Shown one piece after another: positions 17,044 through 26,260 of a stretch of DNA of 64,000 nucleotides. A program made the translations under genes and the position numbers. The notes beneath the pieces are model-generated. The model was not told the origin of the DNA. It did not search any database and saw only the letters and a list, made by a program, of their open reading frames with translations. The stretch spans positions 24,051 to 88,050 of the forward strand of contig JACERO010000079.1 in assembly GCA_013911135.1 (NCBI GenBank), given 5' to 3'. The stretch's first letter is position 1. Each line of letters opens with the position of its first letter. The DNA comes from Candidatus Nitrosopumilus sp. (GTDB lineage: Archaea; Thermoproteota; Nitrososphaeria; Nitrososphaerales; Nitrosopumilaceae).

Positions 17044-18516
17044 CTATTGGAATGGATCTATGAATGGGCAATTAACTATATGATCACTATTAGTTGGTCG
17101 TGCAATGCTTACAGATATCAAATCATCTGCACGAAACGAATCAATATCTGATTTTGTCTCTAGAATTTTTGCGGATTTTGCATCATTCCATTCAACTAGA
17201 TAAATTCTCCACATTGGGCTGTAATTTGTATCACCAAGAGCAGCACCAGCAATTCCTGGTTGGAATCCTAGTGGACCAGAGCCTTTAATTCCATTTTTAA
17301 ATTGGAAAAGATCAACTGCTCCAGAATGAGCTATTAGATTTGCAGAAGTAGGAGATGAAACAACTCCCATTGTTTCTGCAGGTTTTGAGGGGGTAGCATC
17401 AGTAACAATATAGTAGATTGTTCTTCCGTCAGGCCCCCAGCCTCTATGAGCCACAAAAGTTACAGTCAATTCTTCCTCATTGATTTCAATTATCTGACCA
17501 CCACCGTATGACATTTCATCTGTAATTTCTTTATCAGAACGTACCATCATCTGTCCATCAGACCAAACAATTTGAGGAGTATTAAGAACAATTCCTGTTT
17601 CATTAAATTCAATTCTACCACCTTCTTCAGCAGCAATTACATCAGCTGCAGATTCAAACATTATTGTTTTTTGACCTATTTTCCATGTAACTTCAATTAC
17701 AGAACTCAATGCACTGTATTGTGATTCTTGTGATCGGATACTAGAAAATACTTCATCTTGGAATCCATAAATTCCATCACCTTTAATTCCATTTTTAAAA
17801 ACAAATAATTTTTGAAGAGCATCTTCGGGTACATTTGTAATGGCTGGAGCAAGTTCAACATTCCATCCTTGTTTTTCAGAAAGTGTTTTTGCATAATCTT
17901 CATCACTACTATCAGTTATAATGTAAAGAATTTGATTTCCTCCATGAATTCCTTTATGCATTGGAATTGTAGCTGGAATATTTGTTTTTGAAAGTAACAA
18001 TGAAGGATCTTCTTTTTCTAATTCAATTTTTTGTATTATAACTTCAGTAGGTTGTCCTCGTATCCAACCATCAACACTAACAGTTACAGTGAATTCTTTT
18101 GAATTAGATGAATGTAATGCAAGTGCAGCTCCTGTAAACTCAAAAGAACCTGAATTTTCCTCTAAATCAATGAGAGATAATCCATAAACAGTATTTCCAT
18201 CAACAGTCCATGTAGGTTAACCTTTTGCCTCTTGAGAGTTAATTTCGTGTAAAACTATTATCTGAACAGGTTTACTTGAGGTAAATGTCATTGAACCATC
18301 ATAAAGAGTTCCTTCGTTAGGTGATAGAATAAGTGCTAATTGGTGATTTTGATGTCCTTGTCCTGGATCTTGAGAAGAGGTAACAGTTTGAGTAAAGTGA
18401 ATTTTTTTTCTAGAACCTGCATCTACAAATTGATCAGATATTAAAGAAACAGAAATAATACTAGCTACAAAAATTACAAAAATTACAATAACTAAAATAC
18501 TAATTTGTTTGTTCAA
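17044..18516 (-). pseudogene. Large secreted protein, one frameshift
   Basis: The N-terminal fragment (18516-18217) has an uncleaved or signal helix (SILVIVIFVIFVASIISVSL) and a β-rich start. It stops at EAKG, but the next frame continues as PTWTVDGNTVYGLSLIDLEE through 17044 to give about 490 aa. Two internally similar blocks occur: YIITDSSDEDYAKT and YIVTDATPSKPAET, each followed by FKNGIKG. This suggests a duplicated domain of about 130 residues. No PEFG tail. The duplicated family is not recognised by name. The break is near 18216. Confidence 0.6.
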
Positions 18517-18554
18517 TGAATCTAATTAAATTTATTCCCTTAAATGATTTTGTC

Positions 18555-19958
18555 TTAGTTAATTTTATCAAGTACAAATTCATTATGTAGAGCTTTTACT
18601 GCTGCATTTGCATCAGAATTTTTTACAATAAATGCAAGATTAAGCTCAGATGAACCTTGAGTAATCATTGATACGTTAACTTTGTTTTTCTCAATTGCTC
18701 CAAAAACTTTTGAGGCTACTCCAACAGTTCCTCGCATACCTGAACCAATTAATGCAATAATAGCTACATTTGTAGTGACTTCTAATTTTTTGATAATTTT
18801 TCCTAATAATTCCATTTCTAATGCACTAACTGCTTTGTCAAGATCTGTATTCTTTACTACAATTGTAATGCTTGATTCTGAAGGATTTTGTGAGATCATC
18901 ATTACATTTATTCCGGATTTTGCCAATGTTGCAAATATCTTGGCTGCAGTTCCTGGTGTTCCAACCATACTACCACCCTGAATATCGATTAACCCATTAT
19001 TTCGAACATTACTTACACATTTTACAGTATTTTTAGCAGATGAAGAAGTAGATGCAGTTACTAGAGTTCCTTCATTTTTTACATTGAAAGAATTTCTAAT
19101 CTTCATTGGGATTTTCTTTGTTAATAGAGGTTCAAACGTTCGTGGATGTATCTGCTTTGCACCAAACATAGCCATTTCAATTGCTTCTATGTATGATACT
19201 TCTTTTAGTAATTTTGCATTTTTAACAATTTTAGGATCTGCTGTCATAAGTCCATCTACATCACTCATCAACCAAATCTCGTCTGCTTTAATACAAGAAC
19301 CAATAGTTGTTGCAGTGTAGTCAGAACCGCCTCTACCAAATGTAGTTACATGTCCATGTTGATCTGCACCTGCAAATCCTCCTACAACAGGAATTGTTTT
19401 CTTTGAGAACAATGTATCTACTGTCTTTGATACTCTCAGTCTTGTTGTATCAAAAAGTGGTCTGGATTCACCGAAGTTAGAATCAGTTACAATTCCTACT
19501 TCTTTGCCAGTAAGGGAAATTGATTTTTTACCTGAATCATTAATTGCTGATGACACTAATTGTATTGATGATCTTTCACCAAATGAAATTAGATAGTCCA
19601 TTGATCTGGGTGTAACTTCACCCAGTAACACCATTCCATCAATTAATGCAAGAAGTTCTGTAAAGTCTAGATCTAGTTTTATTAGTAATTTTTTTTGTGT
19701 ATCAGATTTTTTGATTGTTTGTTTTGCTAATTGTTTATGTCTATTGACAATTTTTGCTGCAAGTTGTTCAGCTTTTGATTTATTTTCTTTTTTTATTAAC
19801 TCAGATATTTCTATGAGATCATCAGTAGTTCCACTTATTGCAGAACAAACAACTAGAATTTGATGTTTTTTTGATAATGAGCTAATGTGTTGAGCTACAG
19901 CTTGGATATCTTTTGTAGTAGAAATTGATGTTCCACCATATTTTATTACAAGTCTCAT
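18555..19958 (-). CDS. lysC: Aspartate kinase
   Basis: Phosphorylates aspartate as the first step to Lys, Thr and Met. The N-terminus reads VIKYGGTSISTTK (KxGGTS motif), then GRGGSDYTATTIG and the aspartate-binding FGERSS. Two C-terminal ACT domains (about 330-467) with MISQNPSESSITIVV and MITQGSSELNLAF imply amino-acid feedback control. 467 aa is typical of monofunctional archaeal enzymes. Precedes the pcn-tfs-rpoL cluster's 3' side on the same strand. Confidence 0.93.
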   Translation of the reverse strand: MRLVIKYGGTSISTTKDIQAVAQHISSLSKKHQILVVCSAISGTTDDLIEISELIKKENKSKAEQLAAKIVNRHKQLAKQTIKKSDTQKKLLIKLDLDFTELLALIDGMVLLGEVTPRSMDYLISFGERSSIQLVSSAINDSGKKSISLTGKEVGIVTDSNFGESRPLFDTTRLRVSKTVDTLFSKKTIPVVGGFAGADQHGHVTTFGRGGSDYTATTIGSCIKADEIWLMSDVDGLMTADPKIVKNAKLLKEVSYIEAIEMAMFGAKQIHPRTFEPLLTKKIPMKIRNSFNVKNEGTLVTASTSSSAKNTVKCVSNVRNNGLIDIQGGSMVGTPGTAAKIFATLAKSGINVMMISQNPSESSITIVVKNTDLDKAVSALEMELLGKIIKKLEVTTNVAIIALIGSGMRGTVGVASKVFGAIEKNKVNVSMITQGSSELNLAFIVKNSDANAAVKALHNEFVLDKIN

Positions 19959-19993
19959 TTCAAAATACCTGAATTAGTTAATCTTTAAATGCT

Positions 19994-20740
19994 TTAACTT
20001 TCCACGCGTGGAGCCAAGTAAAAGTGAATTCTACCAATATTTGCGACTTTGAATTCAATTCTAAGAGGCTTTGCGCTCGAAAACTCACATGTAATCAAGC
20101 CTGCAGTACTTCCTACGGCTTTTATCACTGGATTAAGATATTCAAGACTGTAAGTACCAATACTATCTGCTTTTGAAAAAATTTCTTCAATATCTTCATC
20201 ATCTTTGTCAAGATCAATTACTACTTCACCAGAGTCACTTTTGCCTGAAAAATCTGCTTTTGAATCAGATGTCTGAATTGTTAAATAATCAGATACAACT
20301 TGTACATCACCAAGAATCTTATCAAATTTTGAAGAAGACAAAGTAATTTTTGAATCATAAGGAATTTTTGGTAATGGAGTATCAGTTGCTGAACTTTCAA
20401 TTAAACGCATTTTATATTTTTTATTTTTTCCAACTGTTACAAGTAACATATTTTGCTCAGAGATACTAATCTCTATACTGTCTTTTTTGTCTGCTCTTTT
20501 GATAAGTTTTGAAAATTCATCTATTCGTACTCCAAATTTTATATCACTATCGCATTCATATTTTTCAAATGCAGAATTAGGCCACGATATATCAATAAGT
20601 GCAACATGTGATGGATCCATTCCTCGAAAAGTAATTCCTTCTGCTGTTGCAACAAAAGTTGCTTCTTCAACAAGTGTTGATATTGCAGAAATTATTGCCT
20701 TTAGATCGTCTGAACCACTTGTTTTTGCTCCAAAAGTCAA
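19994..20740 (-). CDS. pcn: DNA polymerase sliding clamp PCNA
   Basis: Homotrimeric ring clamp for replication. 248 aa, with LKAIISAISTLVEEATFVAT, GITFRGMDPSHVALIDI and the C-terminal VANIGRIHFYLAPRVES, all typical of archaeal PCNA. The interdomain loop DKDDEDIEEIFSKAD is acidic. Only a TTG start (20740) fits; an in-frame stop lies 33 nt upstream. Co-oriented after tfs (34 nt), probably one operon. Confidence 0.95.
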   Translation of the reverse strand: MTFGAKTSGSDDLKAIISAISTLVEEATFVATAEGITFRGMDPSHVALIDISWPNSAFEKYECDSDIKFGVRIDEFSKLIKRADKKDSIEISISEQNMLLVTVGKNKKYKMRLIESSATDTPLPKIPYDSKITLSSSKFDKILGDVQVVSDYLTIQTSDSKADFSGKSDSGEVVIDLDKDDEDIEEIFSKADSIGTYSLEYLNPVIKAVGSTAGLITCEFSSAKPLRIEFKVANIGRIHFYLAPRVES

Positions 20741-20774
20741 ATCAACTTTGTTGACTTTACGTTCAAGTTAAACG

Positions 20775-21092
20775 TTATGTGTAATCACGCCAAGTGTATT
20801 TGCATTTTGAACAACAATAAAATCGAGTTGTAGGTTCATCAGCACTTCTAGTTTGAAACATCCACCAAACTGCTTCATCATGTCCACATTTTTTACAATC
20901 CATTTTGATTGTTGAATATGATTCTTCTCCTTCATTTCCTTCAAAAGCAAGAAGTGAAAAATCTGGTTCTTCTTCGTTAGTAATTTTTTTTGTTTCCTTT
21001 ACTTTTTGTCCTTCAGTATAACCACATTTTGAACATTGAAGGCCAGAAATACTCTTTTTTAATTTGACCTCACATTTGGGGCAAAATTTCAA
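20775..21092 (-). CDS. Transcription factor S (TFIIS/Rpb9-like)
   Basis: 105 aa. The N-terminal zinc ribbon is CPKCEVKL…CSKCGYTEGQ; the C-terminal TFIIS-type ribbon is CKKCGHDEAVWWMFQTRSAD with CCSKCKYTWRDY. The RSADEP tip carries the acidic DE pair that stimulates RNA cleavage in stalled RNA polymerase. It starts 1 nt after the stop of rpoL, in the same transcription unit. Confidence 0.93.
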   Translation of the reverse strand: MKFCPKCEVKLKKSISGLQCSKCGYTEGQKVKETKKITNEEEPDFSLLAFEGNEGEESYSTIKMDCKKCGHDEAVWWMFQTRSADEPTTRFYCCSKCKYTWRDYT

Positions 21093-21093
21093 T

Positions 21094-21372
21094 CTAATTT
21101 ACCTTAATTTTAGAATTAAATAATTTTTTGTATTCTTCTGATGTTTTTATTGCAGAATCTGTAGCTTTTTTGATCTCTCCTAGTGGTTTTGTGCTAGTAT
21201 TGATTTTCATCCATATTTCATCGGTAAGGGGATGTTTTACAATAACTCCTGCAAAATCGACTTTTGATTCCTTTAGAAGCTCATGTTGAATAACATATAA
21301 AATTCCTATATCAGCCTCTTTTATTGAAATACTAAGTTCTTTTGGTTCTAAAGTAAGTACTTGAGCATCCAT
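21094..21372 (-). CDS. rpoL: DNA-directed RNA polymerase subunit L
   Basis: Small assembly-platform subunit (with subunit D). 92 aa; the characteristic region is ADIGILYVIQHELLKESKVD followed by GVIVKHPLTDEIWMKI. Same length as other archaeal RpoL. First gene of rpoL-tfs-pcn, which puts transcription and replication proteins in one unit. Confidence 0.92.
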   Translation of the reverse strand: MDAQVLTLEPKELSISIKEADIGILYVIQHELLKESKVDFAGVIVKHPLTDEIWMKINTSTKPLGEIKKATDSAIKTSEEYKKLFNSKIKVN

Positions 21373-21423
21373 GTAATCGGAAAAAGAACTTATTGTGGAT
21401 ATAAATCATTATGAGCGATTAAC

Positions 21424-21960
21424 ATGGGAGAAAGCAAGATTTTAGAGATTCATCTAGTAAAATCCAATGATGAGTACTCATCAGATGATAATATTGAGAT
21501 TAATGTCCAGTTTTTAGTTGAAGGAGACATTAGAGATGCGTTTAACGAGGCAAATTGGACAAAAGCATACAACAACAATGATGTTGGATTCAAATTGAAA
21601 TATGGTGTGAAATTGACGTCAGGTGGAATTAGAAAGAAGGAATTAGGTAGGACTGTTAACACCTATAGAAAGGCATCAATCTTTTGGACTAGAAATCCAA
21701 AACTGGTAAATCCAAACAAAGACAAAAGAATCTGGGTTCAGGTAGCCAAAAACTTTGAGCCATTTATTAGACTTTCAGAAGAAGAGGTAAGACAGGAATT
21801 ATTTGACTTTAATGAAAAATTTGTATTCAAAGCATCAGATTTGGGAAAAGGTAAACACACGATTAGGTCTGAAGCATTTGCATCATGGCAAAAGCATGAC
21901 TATACAGAGCCAGGAAGTGCCAAAAACAATTCCAGCAAAATTGAGATTACAATCAATTAG
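21424..21960 (+). CDS. Conserved hypothetical β-rich protein
   Basis: 178 aa, soluble, no signal peptide. It starts MGESKILEIHLVKSNDEYSS and ends SAKNNSSKIEITIN, alternating strands consistent with an immunoglobulin-like or arrestin-like sandwich (inference). No family recognised. It is divergent from rpoL, with about 50 nt between start codons that contain the TATA-like gatataaat. Confidence 0.5.
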   Translation: MGESKILEIHLVKSNDEYSSDDNIEINVQFLVEGDIRDAFNEANWTKAYNNNDVGFKLKYGVKLTSGGIRKKELGRTVNTYRKASIFWTRNPKLVNPNKDKRIWVQVAKNFEPFIRLSEEEVRQELFDFNEKFVFKASDLGKGKHTIRSEAFASWQKHDYTEPGSAKNNSSKIEITIN

Positions 21961-22559
21961 GGATCCCAAACATCTCCGTAATAGTTATTCTCTACAATAT
22001 CAAAATTAATATCAATACTATGAATGATCATCTCAGGAAACTTGCAATCTATTGAATCAGAAATATATCCTGCCTCATGGATAAATCCAAAATAGTCAGT
22101 ACCGTTATTTTCTGTAACTCCAATATACTTTAGAATATGAATTTGTTTTGCAGGAGTTCTATCATCCATACTTGGGATATAAAAAAAGTTACATCTTGCA
22201 ACAAAGGTTTGATTGTTGCTAATCACTGCAACAAACTTCTCAGAAATTAGTTCAGTCTTGTTGCCAAACTGGAAATAGTTTGCATCAAATGTAACTCTTA
22301 TTGTATCATCGTCTGCTTTAAGATCCTCAGTAGCATTATAAAGTTGGATGTCAGACATTGAACCATAGTATTTTCTCTCTCTGTCTACTCTTTCATAATG
22401 TGTATCACTGTCTCTATACTGATTATATTGTATGTTGCTCAAAGCATCAATAATCACAATATCTTCAAATGTCTTTTCTGATTCAATTACAAGATAAATT
22501 ATCCCAATTCCCACAGTTACAATCACTACAACAAAAATGATTAATAATCTAGTTTTCAT
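21957..22559 (-). CDS. Membrane-anchored hypothetical protein
   Basis: 200 aa with one N-terminal helix (residues 4-25), the rest outside and β-rich (YNATEDLKADDDTIRVTFDA). Four nearby tyrosine/aspartate-rich segments but no motif recognised. Its start overlaps the stop of the upstream membrane gene by 4 nt (ATGA), so the two are translated together. Confidence 0.55.
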   Translation of the reverse strand: MKTRLLIIFVVVIVTVGIGIIYLVIESEKTFEDIVIIDALSNIQYNQYRDSDTHYERVDRERKYYGSMSDIQLYNATEDLKADDDTIRVTFDANYFQFGNKTELISEKFVAVISNNQTFVARCNFFYIPSMDDRTPAKQIHILKYIGVTENNGTDYFGFIHEAGYISDSIDCKFPEMIIHSIDINFDIVENNYYGDVWDP

Positions 22560-22894
22560 TTTCTTTTGTCTATATAATAAATTCCAAGAATGATCATTAT
22601 GGGCATTACAAAGTAAATTGAAATTGCATTTACATTATCTTCAGGCATAAAGGGAAATGATGCTATTTCAATTCCCTCTGCTGTCCCACTCCAAGCCCCG
22701 ATACCGTCACCTGTATCCCATGCATGAGTATAGCTCATAACAGGAGCTGTTTTAGAAAATAATATTAGAAATGGTTTACAAGTTTCAATGTCATCAGTTA
22801 ATGCAAAACATGCTTCTTCAAGTGGCATTCTAATAAAGAAAAATATTACAAAAATTGTAATTACAATTAATATTTTGTATCTAGTTTTCATCAT
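22556..22894 (-). CDS. Small membrane protein, unknown function
   Basis: 112 aa. Hydrophobic segments near residues 6-22 and 88-107 flank an external part with CFALTDDIETCKPF (two cysteines, perhaps a disulfide) and AWDTGDGIGAWSGTAEG. First gene of a two-gene unit with the preceding entry. No family recognised. Confidence 0.5.
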   Translation of the reverse strand: MMKTRYKILIVITIFVIFFFIRMPLEEACFALTDDIETCKPFLILFSKTAPVMSYTHAWDTGDGIGAWSGTAEGIEIASFPFMPEDNVNAISIYFVMPIMIILGIYYIDKRK

Positions 22895-23255
22895 CTAATT
22901 TTTAGAATTTAGACACCATTTAATCAATACTCATCATATACTACTCCTAAGAGGCTTGAACCATGTTGGAAAGAAATAATGTTCAGTTCCAGATCATAAA
23001 GATTCACCAAGGTACCTTCAAAATTAATCCGTCCTGATCAGAGAGTACTTGGATTAATTTGGGACTCCTACACAAATTAACAATCCTTTTTTTAAAGGGG
23101 GTAGGGGAGGTATAATCTTGTTTCATTCTGGTGATACGTCCAGTTTTCTAGCAATTGTTATTATCAAATGAATTCAGTTGTGAGTAAAAAATTGGTTATC
23201 ATACAAAAATACTCTGGTCAATTAGTGATATAAGGAACTTTTTGATTGAATCAAC
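22895..23255. other. Intergenic region with a 10-bp inverted repeat
   Basis: About 360 nt without a gene. It holds the inverted repeat described separately and a G-rich stretch aagggggtaggggagg near 23093. Promoters for the divergent genes on both sides must lie here, but no clear TATA at standard spacing was assigned. Confidence 0.45.
23021..23060. repeat. Perfect 10-bp inverted repeat with 20-nt loop
   Basis: aaattaatcc at 23021-23030 pairs with ggattaattt at 23051-23060; the spacer contains the palindrome tgatca. It could be a regulator operator or an RNA hairpin. Chance occurrence is possible in A/T-rich DNA, but the CC/GG pairs at the loop end make it less likely. Confidence 0.5.
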
Positions 23256-23408
23256 ATGGCAAAATACGATGGACTACTAGGACAACCAATACTTGAAGTA
23301 GAAGAACCTGATAAGGAAGGCGGAATTACCTTCATTATTAAAGACAATAGATTTTTGTTCATAAAAGTAGTTGATGGGAAAATCGATACGATATCGATAC
23401 CAGAATAG
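23256..23408 (+). CDS. Small β-rich protein, tandem paralogue 1
   Basis: 50 aa, too short for the track. MAKYDGLLGQPILEVEEPDK then EGGITFIIKDNRFLFIKVVD. It aligns over its full length with the next gene (V-E-x-P-D-x-EGG-x-T, then KVVDGK). Two tandem copies of a coherent pattern argue for real genes. Function unknown. Confidence 0.6.
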   Translation: MAKYDGLLGQPILEVEEPDKEGGITFIIKDNRFLFIKVVDGKIDTISIPE

Positions 23409-23418
23409 GTGAATATGA

Positions 23419-23565
23419 ATGGAAAAATATGATTCAATCAAAATGGTAGAACTTGTAAAGGTAGAAGATCCTGATTCAGAAGGCGGATTAACTTTGATCT
23501 TTGAAGATAACAAAACCTTGAAGATTAAGGTTGTTGATGGAAAACTAGTTTCAGAATTCGTCTAA
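23419..23565 (+). CDS. Small β-rich protein, tandem paralogue 2
   Basis: 48 aa, ATG 23419, 10 nt after the first copy. Shared blocks: VEDPDSEGGLTLIFEDNK and KVVDGKLVS. About half the positions match the first copy by eye. They may form a heteromer or be a recent duplication. Convergent with the phosphatase gene, 1 nt between stops. Confidence 0.6.
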   Translation: MEKYDSIKMVELVKVEDPDSEGGLTLIFEDNKTLKIKVVDGKLVSEFV

Positions 23566-23566
23566 A

Positions 23567-24061
23567 CTAATTTTTTATGTGTTTTTCATAAAAACCGATA
23601 GCTAACTCTTGTACTTCAGATTGAATAGAACCAGGTCTTTCATCTCTAATTTTTTTAATTGCTTCATCTGCTGAAAATTTTTTGTGTTTTATAAAGTAGC
23701 ATGCAAGAATTGTTCCTGCTCTTCCCATTCCAGCAGCACAATGAACCATTACTGCTTGATCATTTTTGATTTGTTCATGGATAAAATTTACTGCTGAATC
23801 TATTTTATCCATATCAGGTGCAGTAAGATCAGGAGTTGGCACATGAAGATAATTAACATTTTTTATCCAGTTATCAGGTAAAGCGTTCTCAGTCATAGTT
23901 ACAATTGATTTTACTCCTTGATTTAGAAGCCAACTAAATTCATCAAAACTTGTTGGCATTCCAGAACCAGCTAATTTTTCTTCAATTAACCAAGAAAAGT
24001 TAGTTGGTTTTTTTGTAATTTTACCATGAACCTTTCTCCAGATATTTCCGGGCTTACTCAT
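23567..24061 (-). CDS. Dual-specificity (Cys-based) protein phosphatase
   Basis: 164 aa. The catalytic P-loop is VHCAAGMGRAGT (HCxxGxxR) near residue 118; the general-acid aspartate is probably in PTPDLTAPDMDK. GSGMPTSFDEFSWLLNQGV at the start matches the DSP family that removes phosphate from Tyr/Ser/Thr. No signal peptide. Substrates unknown; an archaeal RIO-like kinase at 38.95 kb is the only protein kinase in the window. Confidence 0.85.
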   Translation of the reverse strand: MSKPGNIWRKVHGKITKKPTNFSWLIEEKLAGSGMPTSFDEFSWLLNQGVKSIVTMTENALPDNWIKNVNYLHVPTPDLTAPDMDKIDSAVNFIHEQIKNDQAVMVHCAAGMGRAGTILACYFIKHKKFSADEAIKKIRDERPGSIQSEVQELAIGFYEKHIKN

Positions 24062-24116
24062 GTAAGATGGTGATATTTTCTATATTTTTAACATTACGGA
24101 ATTTTGTGTGAGTAAA

Positions 24117-24758
24117 TTATGATGCTACTGCTCTTACTGGTGAACCTGTAGCATCTTTAAGCTTTAGTGGAAGAATTGTAAAATTAAATTCCTTTGATGA
24201 AATTTTATTCAAGTTTGCCAAGTTTTCTACAATCAAAACATTGTTTTTTGATAAAATATGATGAACACTAAATGATTCATCTTTTCCAAGATCTATGCTT
24301 GGAGAGTCTATTCCAACTAGATTGATCTTTTTTGATACAAGATATTTAGCGGCAGATATGTCCAATCCTGGATTTTCTGTGAAATAATTATCTTTTTTCA
24401 AATTTTTTTGCCATCCAGTAAAAAAGAAGACAGATAAGTGGTTGGAAATCTTTCCATTCTTTTTTTCAAATAAAGTAATGTCTAATTTAGTAATGGTAGT
24501 ATTCCTAGTTTTTTGGAGTTTGATTATTGTAGCGTTTCCAATGAGTCTATCAAGTGGAATTTGGTCTATTTTGAGACCATTTTTAACAAAATGATATGGT
24601 GCATCAATATGAGTTCCAGTGTGAGAGCTTAAGAATAATAGTTCAAGGTTATACCCATCATTCTTTAGATCAGACCAAGAAATGAATTGCGGGTTTGGAG
24701 AACCAGGAAAGCTTGGAATGGATTCTGATATTGTCAGTGTTAGATCTATTGGTTTCAC
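24117..24758 (-). CDS. Cyclase-family metal-dependent hydrolase (kynurenine formamidase-like)
   Basis: 213 aa. The metal site HTGTHIDAPYHF (HxGTHxDxPxH) near residue 45 defines the family, which opens amides or lactones such as N-formylkynurenine. Later GIDSPSIDLG fits as well. Exact substrate not known; no tryptophan-degradation genes are adjacent. Confidence 0.8.
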   Translation of the reverse strand: MKPIDLTLTISESIPSFPGSPNPQFISWSDLKNDGYNLELLFLSSHTGTHIDAPYHFVKNGLKIDQIPLDRLIGNATIIKLQKTRNTTITKLDITLFEKKNGKISNHLSVFFFTGWQKNLKKDNYFTENPGLDISAAKYLVSKKINLVGIDSPSIDLGKDESFSVHHILSKNNVLIVENLANLNKISSKEFNFTILPLKLKDATGSPVRAVAS

Positions 24759-24803
24759 ACCAACAAATCTTGATGGTGATTAATCAGTTTTTGAATTATG
24801 AAA

Positions 24804-24812
24804 GGTTAAATA
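24804..24812 (+). promoter_or_regulatory. TATA box for the Lrp/RAM-domain gene
   Basis: ggttaaata is centred about 26 nt upstream of GTG 24834, the leaderless spacing. Confidence 0.5.
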
Positions 24813-24833
24813 CTGTTTGATAAAAAATTTCGT

Positions 24834-25091
24834 GTGCCTACTGCATATGTTCTATTAAATTCAGATTTAGGATCAGATGAGTCAATCATTAATGAAGTAA
24901 AACAGATTCTTGCTGAAGAAGATGTTACATCTGAGGTTCAAGGAGTTTATGAAGTATATGACATTGTCTTAAAGTTATCATCTGATGATGCTGAAAAATT
25001 ACGTGCAATTATCACTAACAAAATCAGAAAAATTAGTAAAGTTCAATCAACGTTAACTATGATGGTAATAGAAGAGCAAGAAGGTCTATAG
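24834..25091 (+). CDS. Stand-alone Lrp/AsnC ligand-binding (RAM) domain protein
   Basis: 85 aa. The whole chain fits one αβ sandwich RAM domain (AYVLLNSDLGSDESIINEVK…VQGVYEVYDIVLKLSSDD…ITNKIRKISKVQSTLTMMVI). No HTH is present, so it is not itself a DNA binder. Such proteins bind amino acids and may modulate full-length Lrp regulators. GTG start. Its stop overlaps the convergent aminotransferase by 6 nt. Confidence 0.8.
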   Translation: MPTAYVLLNSDLGSDESIINEVKQILAEEDVTSEVQGVYEVYDIVLKLSSDDAEKLRAIITNKIRKISKVQSTLTMMVIEEQEGL

Positions 25092-26237
25092 TTTCTTTAT
25101 TGCATCAATTACTTGAAGCATTTCAGATTCAGTGTTAAAAAAGTGAGGAGATACTCGTACAATCTTTTTTTCCATAATTTCTCTTACTGCTAAAACAATA
25201 CCTTGTTTTTCAAGTTTATCTACTATTTCTTGTGAATCAAAACCATCAATATTAAAAGATACAATACTGATTCTGTCATTTGGATCTTCTGGTCCATACA
25301 AAATAACATTTTTTATTTTTAATAATTCTTCTCTGAAAAGATTTGACAAGTATTGATTTTTCTCACGAATATTGTCCATACCAAAATTTAGCAGATATCT
25401 TACAGATGATTCTAATCCAACTATTCCAACATAATTTCTAAAACCAGTTTGAAATTTGTCAGGTAGTTCTTTGAAAGCAAGATCTGTGTCATCATAAATA
25501 ATTGCAGATTCACCACCAATTGTCATTGGTTCTAATAATTCACTTGATTTTCTATTACAGTAAAACAAGCCAGTACCCATTGGACCGCAAAGCCATTTAG
25601 AGCCGTTAAATGACATGAAATCACATTTAATTTTCGATACATCAATGTCACCTATACATCCTATAGTTTGTGCACTATCAATAAAGAATGGAACTCTATT
25701 TTGAAGAATATTTCCGATTTCTTCTACAGGTAATATTGAACCAGTATTATACAAAGCATGACTTAGAGTTACTAGTTTTGTGTTAACATCAATGTAAGAT
25801 TTTAGATCATCTAATTTGAAAAAACCATTTTTATCTATAGGGAGGTTTTTTATTGAAATTTTTTCTTTTAATTTAATCCAAGGATAAAAGTTTGCATGAT
25901 GTTCATGTGCCATTCCACGAATTATTATATTTGATCTAGAATCAAAAGGGAGTCCATTTGCTACGATATTGATTCCATCAGTTGTACTTTGAGTAAGAAC
26001 AACTTCATCAGGTTGACAGGAAATAATTTTTGCGATTATTTTTCTTACATTTTGTAGTTTTTCAGTAATAAATGGTTCTGAATCCTTAGAATCAGGACCA
26101 ATTGAATTGTATGATATTAGAAACTCGTTTATGGCTTCAATACTTTGAGAAGGCATCAAAGATACTGATGCATTGTTTAGATAGATTTTATCTGAATTAG
26201 GAAAATCATCTGAAATATCTTTTGATGCTAAATTCAT
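25086..26237 (-). CDS. Class V aminotransferase (cysteine desulfurase-like)
   Basis: 383 aa PLP enzyme. The PLP lysine is in FNGSKWLCGPMGTGL near residue 205; FIDSAQTIGCIGDIDVS holds the ring aspartate. GMAHEHHANFYPW carries the histidine that stacks on PLP. It resembles the NifS/SufS and isopenicillin-N epimerase branch. I see no clear active-site cysteine in the C-terminal loop, so sulfur transfer is uncertain. No suf genes are adjacent. Confidence 0.8.
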   Translation of the reverse strand: MNLASKDISDDFPNSDKIYLNNASVSLMPSQSIEAINEFLISYNSIGPDSKDSEPFITEKLQNVRKIIAKIISCQPDEVVLTQSTTDGINIVANGLPFDSRSNIIIRGMAHEHHANFYPWIKLKEKISIKNLPIDKNGFFKLDDLKSYIDVNTKLVTLSHALYNTGSILPVEEIGNILQNRVPFFIDSAQTIGCIGDIDVSKIKCDFMSFNGSKWLCGPMGTGLFYCNRKSSELLEPMTIGGESAIIYDDTDLAFKELPDKFQTGFRNYVGIVGLESSVRYLLNFGMDNIREKNQYLSNLFREELLKIKNVILYGPEDPNDRISIVSFNIDGFDSQEIVDKLEKQGIVLAVREIMEKKIVRVSPHFFNTESEMLQVIDAIKKL

Positions 26238-26260
26238 TATTATATCTGTAAAATGCTAAA

